From assembly GCF_009389715.1 (NCBI RefSeq), contig NC_052407.1, positions 434,001 to 498,000 of the forward strand: a stretch of DNA of 64,000 nt. Reading direction: 5' to 3'. Position numbers and translations under genes: made by a program. The DNA comes from Phoenix dactylifera (Eukaryota; Streptophyta; Magnoliopsida; Arecales; Arecaceae). Shown here one piece after another: positions 58,694 through 64,000 of this stretch (within the stretch, counting starts at the first letter, position 1; every line of letters begins with the position of its first letter). Below the pieces are notes generated by a model. The model ran no database searches. It was not told the DNA's origin and saw only the letters and a list, made by a program, of their open reading frames with translations.

Positions 58694-60726
58694 CACACAG
58701 AGAAACTCCTTTTTTTTTTTTTTTGTGATGTGGGACTAATTATATAATTAAGTTGTCAGGGTGCTATCTCGCTGAATCAGCAGCTGAGGAACTACAAGGA
58801 TTACCAGTCCAAGGTGGAGAGGATCGCAGGGAAGGCAAATGCTACGGCGCTCTTCGCCGGATCCATCTACGTAGTGAGTGCAGGGGCCAGTGACTACGTG
58901 CAGAACTACTACATCAACCCCGTGCTTAACAGGGCCTACACCCCGGACCAGTTTGCTGACTTGGTCCTTCAAAACTTCAACACTTTCAGCGAGGTCTCTC
59001 CTCCATATCTCTCTCTCTCTTGATATCGTATTGTCTAAATACATGTTTAAACACTGAGTAGCACGTCATATAAAGCATGATAGACGGGCGTAAGTTTTTA
59101 AGTTGGCAAACACATGCAGATGAGGTTTGATCAAAATACGCAGTCATTTATTGGTTGCTTGGATGGCAGCTTCCATATCCCTGTGAGCTGTGATGTCTAC
59201 GGTGGAAAGAGCTGCTGAGTAAAGTAGAGGTACTTGGTAGGATCGGGAGTACCTCTGGTTCTACCATCCTAAGATTTGTACTTGGTTCCAGTGGTAATGA
59301 TATCTTAAACAAATTCTCTTTTTTGGGGGGGATATCGGAATCGTAGATCACCACCGATTCCATTTTTTTTTTCTGATCTGGAGTCCCTATGTTTGCTGCA
59401 TTAAATCAAACACTCAAGAGCAAACAAAGAGCTACCAAATGGGGGATGATGAGATAAAATTCTTCTCACTCATCAAACTCAACAAATAGGAAATATTTGC
59501 TCTAGAAAATATGGAGCAATGTTTATGGGTGACGCTGTCTTCCACTTCTTTCCAACTATTTCAATATTTTTCATAAAAGATCTATTTAATCGGATTAATC
59601 TACTTGTTTTTTTTTGCTAAAAAAGCATCCTATTAGATTTTCCATTGGAGACTCGCGTGGCCCGTGATACGCTGGTTTCCTCCATGTCATTTTGCACCTT
59701 GAAAGGTCGAATCCAACTATTTCAACCTTGTCGATCAACAATAATTCCACCATGGAGTTTGGTGGTAAAAACTGATGTACTACTAATGGTGTTCAGAGAG
59801 TCAACACGAAAAATAATTGCACCGAGCGAGTCAGGGACGTACAGTAGGTTGCCACACCCTCGAGCCTAGCATTGTTGAATGACTTAAATGGCTCTTGTTG
59901 CGGTTCATAACTTTCGCACAGACGAACATCAGTAGATCCGGCATTCCTCATTTATTGATCTCTTGAAGCTGGACCACCCACCTGTATGTAATCACTAAAG
60001 GCCATCCTCGCATAAGGTGGCACCCCACCCCATGATTCCACCAAGTTCTTTATCTTCTTTTCATCTTCTATTATTACACACATGGTTTCTCCATCAATAT
60101 CGCACACTGTGTAGTAAATGAGGCATACTTTGAGATCAAATTGCCCTTCCTAATAACGATGGCAAACCTATGGACCAGGCTCTATACAATTTGGGAGCTC
60201 GGAGGATCGGGGTGACGTCGCTGCCGCCGCTAGGCTGCCTTCCGGCAGTCATCACACTGTTCGGGGCCGGCAGAAATGACTGCATCGCCCGCCTCAACAA
60301 CGACGCAATAGTCTTCAACAAGAAGCTCAAAGCAGCCGGCCAGGCCCTGAAGAGGAGCCATCCTAAACTGAAGCTGGTTGTGTTCGACATCTACAACCCT
60401 CTGCTCGACCTCATCGCACACCCTGAGAATTATGGTAACCTGCTCATATATCCTATATTTTCGCCAGCCAAAAGGGGCTGGTTGGGCTTGTAGATATATA
60501 TTGCTAATGGTGATTTTTACTCTTCTGTAAAGGGTTCTTTGAAGCAAGGAAGGCGTGCTGTGGGACTGGGACCATTGAGACATCTCTTCTTTGCAACACG
60601 AGGTCCCCAGGTACATGCGCCAATGCCACCGGGTACGTGTTCTGGGACAGCGCCCACCCAACAGAGGCTGCCAACCAGGTCTTGTCGGATGCCATCCTCG
60701 CCCAAGGCATCGATCTCATCTCCTAA
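58070..60726 (+). CDS. secreted GDSL esterase/lipase, five exons
   Basis: Exons 58070-58334, 58513-58643, 58760-58993, 60179-60434, 60533-60726 join to 1080 bp, 359 residues, normal for plant GDSL enzymes. A signal peptide (about residues 1-32) precedes block [13 protein letters not shown], with the nucleophile Ser44. Block II is [13 protein letters not shown], block [15 protein letters not shown], and block [13 protein letters not shown] with Asp334 and His337 completing the triad. [15 protein letters not shown] is the conserved block ahead of the cysteine. The oxyanion Asn of block III is replaced by Ser in the G-A-S-D string, a variant also known in APG-like members. The start was chosen because the signal peptide follows directly; an in-frame ATG 49 codons upstream (57923) would give an odd His/Pro/Leu-rich extension. 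Substrate unknown; relatives act on extracellular lipids or acetylated polymers. Intron 3 is 1185 bp. Confidence 0.93.
58662..58722. repeat. compound CT/TA/CA microsatellite with T run, GDSL intron 2
   Basis: (CT)n then (AT)n then ACACAC, followed by a long T run, within the 116-bp intron 2. It is likely to vary in length between individuals. Confidence 0.85.
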
Positions 60727-62196
60727 GCAGTGCAATCGCACTCAAAAATCTCTATGTATTTGTGATCTACCTTCAGTTTATCTATATATCGACCATATCT
60801 CAGTAGTAAATACTTTGTGTACCAGTGAAGGTGTGGTTTGTCATGTTTAGGTTAGTCTTCCTTCTTGAGGGGCAGGTGGTCTCGAGCTGGAAGTGGGTGC
60901 TTAGTGGGGTCTTGTGGAGAGGAAGTGCGTTTACAGGTGGTGGTGGGCTCAGCCTCCACTTCTGGAGTCCGGAAAGTTATGTTGCAAAGTTTGACTACTA
61001 TGATGATAATCTTTAATTGTGTTGTCGGGAAACTACCAAGAGCAGTAAAGGTTCTTAAAAGGAGAACTGGTTGGGATGGAAAGGCTGTATACAATGAGAA
61101 ATCTGAGAAAGATCCTGGAACAAGATGGAATGATCCAAACTCCAACCTGAACAGAGCCCTTAGTAGGGGAAAGTTTGTGGAGTTTTTTAATTATCGCATG
61201 GTCTCCCTTGATCTAGGCAAAAAAAATAGGACCTTCAGTCAAGCTGAACATCCTCGAACTTATACCCGTATAGAATACACCCACAGAAAAATGATCTATC
61301 GACTTGCCTGTGGCCATTGAATGCTCAACAGTGAAGCTTTCTCGTATTTGAGCAATCTTATTCTCTTCCCCAAAGTCTGTTTGTATCATAAGTAATTGAA
61401 CAGGGCTGAACTTAAAAGCATGCAGAATGCATTGCAGAACATCCTGTGCCCGAATAATTGTGTTTAATTTTAATTTTCCGCGTATGGTGCAAATAGCATT
61501 AAACTTGATTCTCAGTTGCAGTATCATGGCCAACTATTTCAAAGTAGCAGATTAATTTGGCAGACACTAACGTGTCAAAACAATCACTAACCTCCATGGA
61601 GAACAGAAAATCGGGCAACGACAATTTTCTCTTTTTCTGGAAAAATCCTTAATTATTCATAAAAATATAGCAGATACAATTCTAGCTTGGTAATGTTCGA
61701 CAGGATCAGCGTGTTTTCTAAATTTACCATGTTTTCACGCAAGAGTAAACCATGTCTAAGCTTAAGAATATTTATCAACTTGCTTCACCTATTTCTCAGT
61801 CCTAGAAAGTAAAAGAATACAACTTCGATGAAAAAAGTCCCCCATATAGAGTCTAGAACTCAAAATAGTTGAAATTTCCCGAGGTTTTTCCTTCACCAGG
61901 AGGAATATAAGTCCTAGATATTTACTGTGCCAAGGAAGAAAGGGTAGCAGGCTAAGAATGTCCGGTACCGTGATCAAGAGAACCAAACCAGTTAGGTCCT
62001 AGATGCAAAAATGTAATTTGAAACAAGCTTTTATAATAGCGAAATAATATACATTGACAATATACATAAACAAACACAGCTTGAATAGTTCTGTTAATAT
62101 TCTTTACAGTAATGCACTCATATATCTTCTAACACAACAGCTAAATTTACATTTTATCAAGGAATATTGGAGATGCAAGTAGAAAATATCTGTACC
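60727..62196. other. convergent intergenic: 3' flanks of the GDSL and UPL7-like genes
   Basis: The two genes converge here, so the stretch should hold both 3' UTRs. An open frame at 60865-61320 has no recognised motif and no clear coding character. Nothing else is seen. Confidence 0.5.
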
Positions 62197-62531
62197 TTAA
62201 GAAAGTTCAAATCCAGTGTTTGAACTGATTGCATAAAGTAGCTTGTTCCTCAAAGTACTTGATCTTTTGTATGTTGGAAGCTGATGGATTAAAACAAGCA
62301 ATATCAAAAATATATTGACTTTAGAAGATAAACTAGTTATTAAATCCATAGATCCGTGCTTCAAAATAAATAATATATAAGCTACTAAATGGTAGCAATA
62401 GCAATTAGAAAGAGAAAGTTTAGGATGATTCTATTAATTACCTTGAGTGTGTTATAGCATGTGGAAGCTGAGGGAAGACGATCTACATCCTGCCCACCTA
62501 TGGTGGCCCAAATAGGTACATCACATGCAAC
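62197..62531 (-). CDS. UPL7: HECT-type E3 ubiquitin ligase, C-terminal two exons (UPL7-like), partial
   Basis: Two minus-strand exons, 62442-62531 and 62197-62280, are joined by a phase-0 intron with GT-AG signals. They encode the last 57 residues of a HECT domain. The upstream exon reads [20 protein letters not shown] then [10 protein letters not shown]; the last reads [18 protein letters not shown] and ends GFELS. This contains the HECT C-lobe catalytic cysteine in the T-C-x-N/Y block ([10 protein letters not shown]), where ubiquitin forms the thioester, and the typical L-L-x-A-I-x-x-x-x-G-F end. The ending is most like plant UPL7, from memory of that family. Preceding exons were not found up to position 64000, so a long intron probably crosses the window edge. 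The gene converges on the GDSL gene. Confidence 0.85.
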
Positions 62532-64000
62532 CTGAGCATACAATTCCAACATCAGCTACAATCTATGATGAATCCAACATAACAATTAAGAATGAATTAC
62601 TACGCAAAGCATTTGATGATGAATTAGTAAATTGCTAAAGCTTTGCATGTACTATTGTATTATTTTCCTAAACATGTCGATCTACTGATTGATAGAAAAA
62701 AAACAAATATGTATCTGACAATCCATGGCTCGTCAAACCAGTCTAGATACAAGGAAATCGATCTAAAACTCCAAATCAGCTGATTTATTCAATCTCACTG
62801 CAACACTGAGTCACCAAAATGAAAGGATGATTATGAACCTGTCAAAAAAGACCTCATGACATCTTTGTATTGTCACAAGGATACATTCTATAAATTGAGG
62901 TTGGACTTGATAAACAGGGACAATCAGAAGTACTTGAGCTGTTGCCTTGTAAATGTCATGTTAAATGGTGCGCCAAGGAGGAAAACCGTTTTTTTTATTT
63001 AAAAAAGACAGAATAAAAGAAAATAGCCCACTCTGTATCCACCGGATTAAAGTAACATGTAGCTTCTAAGATCATCCAAACATACAATTACATGAACTTT
63101 TTATAGTTCAAGTAGATGCAAACATGGGCTCCAGCACTATCCTTTGCCTTTACCATAGCAATTAGCCGGAGGCATTCATTGTAACTATAACTTAATATAT
63201 GTGGGGAACGACTGTTAGTATCAATCTAAAGTTACCAACCAGGGCTGTAGCCCAGTAGTTCATACTCTGCTTCCAATGGGAGGTGGTGTTCACACGTATC
63301 TTCATATCTTGGTGCCCCTGGGGTTCTGAACAGGGTTAATACATGCCAGCTCCAAGTAAGGTGGTTGTTTGGTTTAAGTCTGGTTTAGGAGCAATTCAGC
63401 ATGATTTGGGCATGGGCAGTTCAAGACTCGAGAGACTCAGTTCAAGAGCAATTCAGCATAATTTAGGCAGTTCAGTGCATGATTCAAGGTTGTGAGTGAA
63501 AAATTGGTACAAATGAACTAGCTTAAGCCTGCTTTAAGGTGGTTTGGCACATATGGTACCAATTTGGCCACTTCTATGGGACGTGCAGCAGGACATTGGC
63601 TACCCTCTGCTTTGTATCCCACTACGGGCTGGACAATTAATAAATAGGGCCAATAAAAAGTTTCTGTTATAATGAACATGGCGCATCATCACAAGAGTGG
63701 AAATATATAATTTCTTTCCAAATCTTTTTCTTTTTCCTTTTAGGGTGCAGTGTGGGGAGGTTGAAAAAAATAAACCCATACCAAACCATTTATCTCACAT
63801 AGACTATCCAATTTGTCAACCAAATCAGCACTTCACTTGTCAACACATCTTAGCAAATGAAATGATAATAGGGAATTTAAGGTTGCATATCCAAATAATT
63901 TGAGAAAGTCAAGAGAGAAAATTTAAATGGAGAAGAAAATATGACAAATCCTAAATATGTTGATTCCTCCACTTCTGCCTTTGTTATATTTATCATTCTT
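62532..64000 (-). other. probable intron of the UPL7-like gene
   Basis: AT-rich sequence following the penultimate exon of the minus-strand HECT gene. I looked for the expected upstream HECT exon (the segment with F-V-T-S-C-S and the P-x-F-T-I block) and did not find it. A tRNA-like stretch lies at 63236-63305. Confidence 0.45.
63236..63305 (+). mobile_element. possible decayed tRNA-derived SINE head
   Basis: GGGCTGTAGCCCAGTAGTTC resembles a tRNA 5' end with an A box, and GGTGTTCACAC about 40 bases later resembles a B box. No clear tail or target-site duplication was found, so the rest of the element and its end are uncertain. Confidence 0.3.

Noticed and set aside
59640-60060. GC-richer stretch in GDSL intron 3, suspected antisense transposon piece
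   Set aside because: No recognisable polyprotein motif in any frame; not enough to call an element.
60865-61320. Plus-strand open frame of 151 codons after the GDSL gene
   Set aside because: No family motif, no splice partners, and it overlaps the expected 3' UTRs of two convergent genes.

Overview
The window is nuclear DNA of a flowering plant. The genes have plant gene structures with many GT-AG introns, plastid-targeted enzymes and plant-type transposable elements. A GC-rich first exon in the threonine dehydratase gene and the style of the L1 elements suggest a monocot, possibly a palm, but the species cannot be fixed from sequence alone. Five host genes can be read, several of them only by assembling exons from splice signals, because most exons are too short to show as open frames.

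Layout. 1-8.85 kb: a truncated L1 LINE, an apparent promoter stretch, and a 6.4-kb nearly intact L1 LINE on the minus strand. 8.97-26.4 kb: a ten-exon gene for a thylakoid-lumen FKBP-type peptidyl-prolyl isomerase. Its 12.3-kb eighth intron holds a degenerate hairpin satellite, a LINE fragment and a complete but decayed L1. 27.3-29.1 kb: a two-exon membrane-anchored coiled-coil protein related to CHUP1, with a 68-residue triplication. 29.5-43.6 kb: a transposon cluster made of a 5'-truncated L1 cut by a 5.15-kb CACTA element, a FAR1/Mutator-type fossil, a LINE of another family and a short Copia fossil. 45.3-45.7 kb: a tRNA-derived SINE. 47.8-55.4 kb: a nine-exon plastid threonine dehydratase (isoleucine pathway) with one GC-AG intron. 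58.1-60.7 kb: a five-exon secreted GDSL esterase/lipase. 62.2-62.5 kb: the last two coding exons of a HECT E3 ubiquitin ligase (UPL7-like) on the minus strand, running off the right edge.

The host genes do not form a pathway; they are ordinary neighbours. The most informative story is how transposons reshaped them. A young L1 landed 131 bp upstream of the FKBP start codon, head to head with the gene, and split a set of repeated AACGGTCGATT elements. An older L1 enlarged intron 8. A CACTA element nested in the tail of another L1 carries a transposase-like gene, an 80-bp minisatellite and what looks like a captured host exon. I found no CRISPR-like, viral-defence or other clearly undescribed system; the best novelty candidates are the captured exon in the CACTA element, the hairpin satellite in the FKBP intron and the CHUP1-like repeat expansion.
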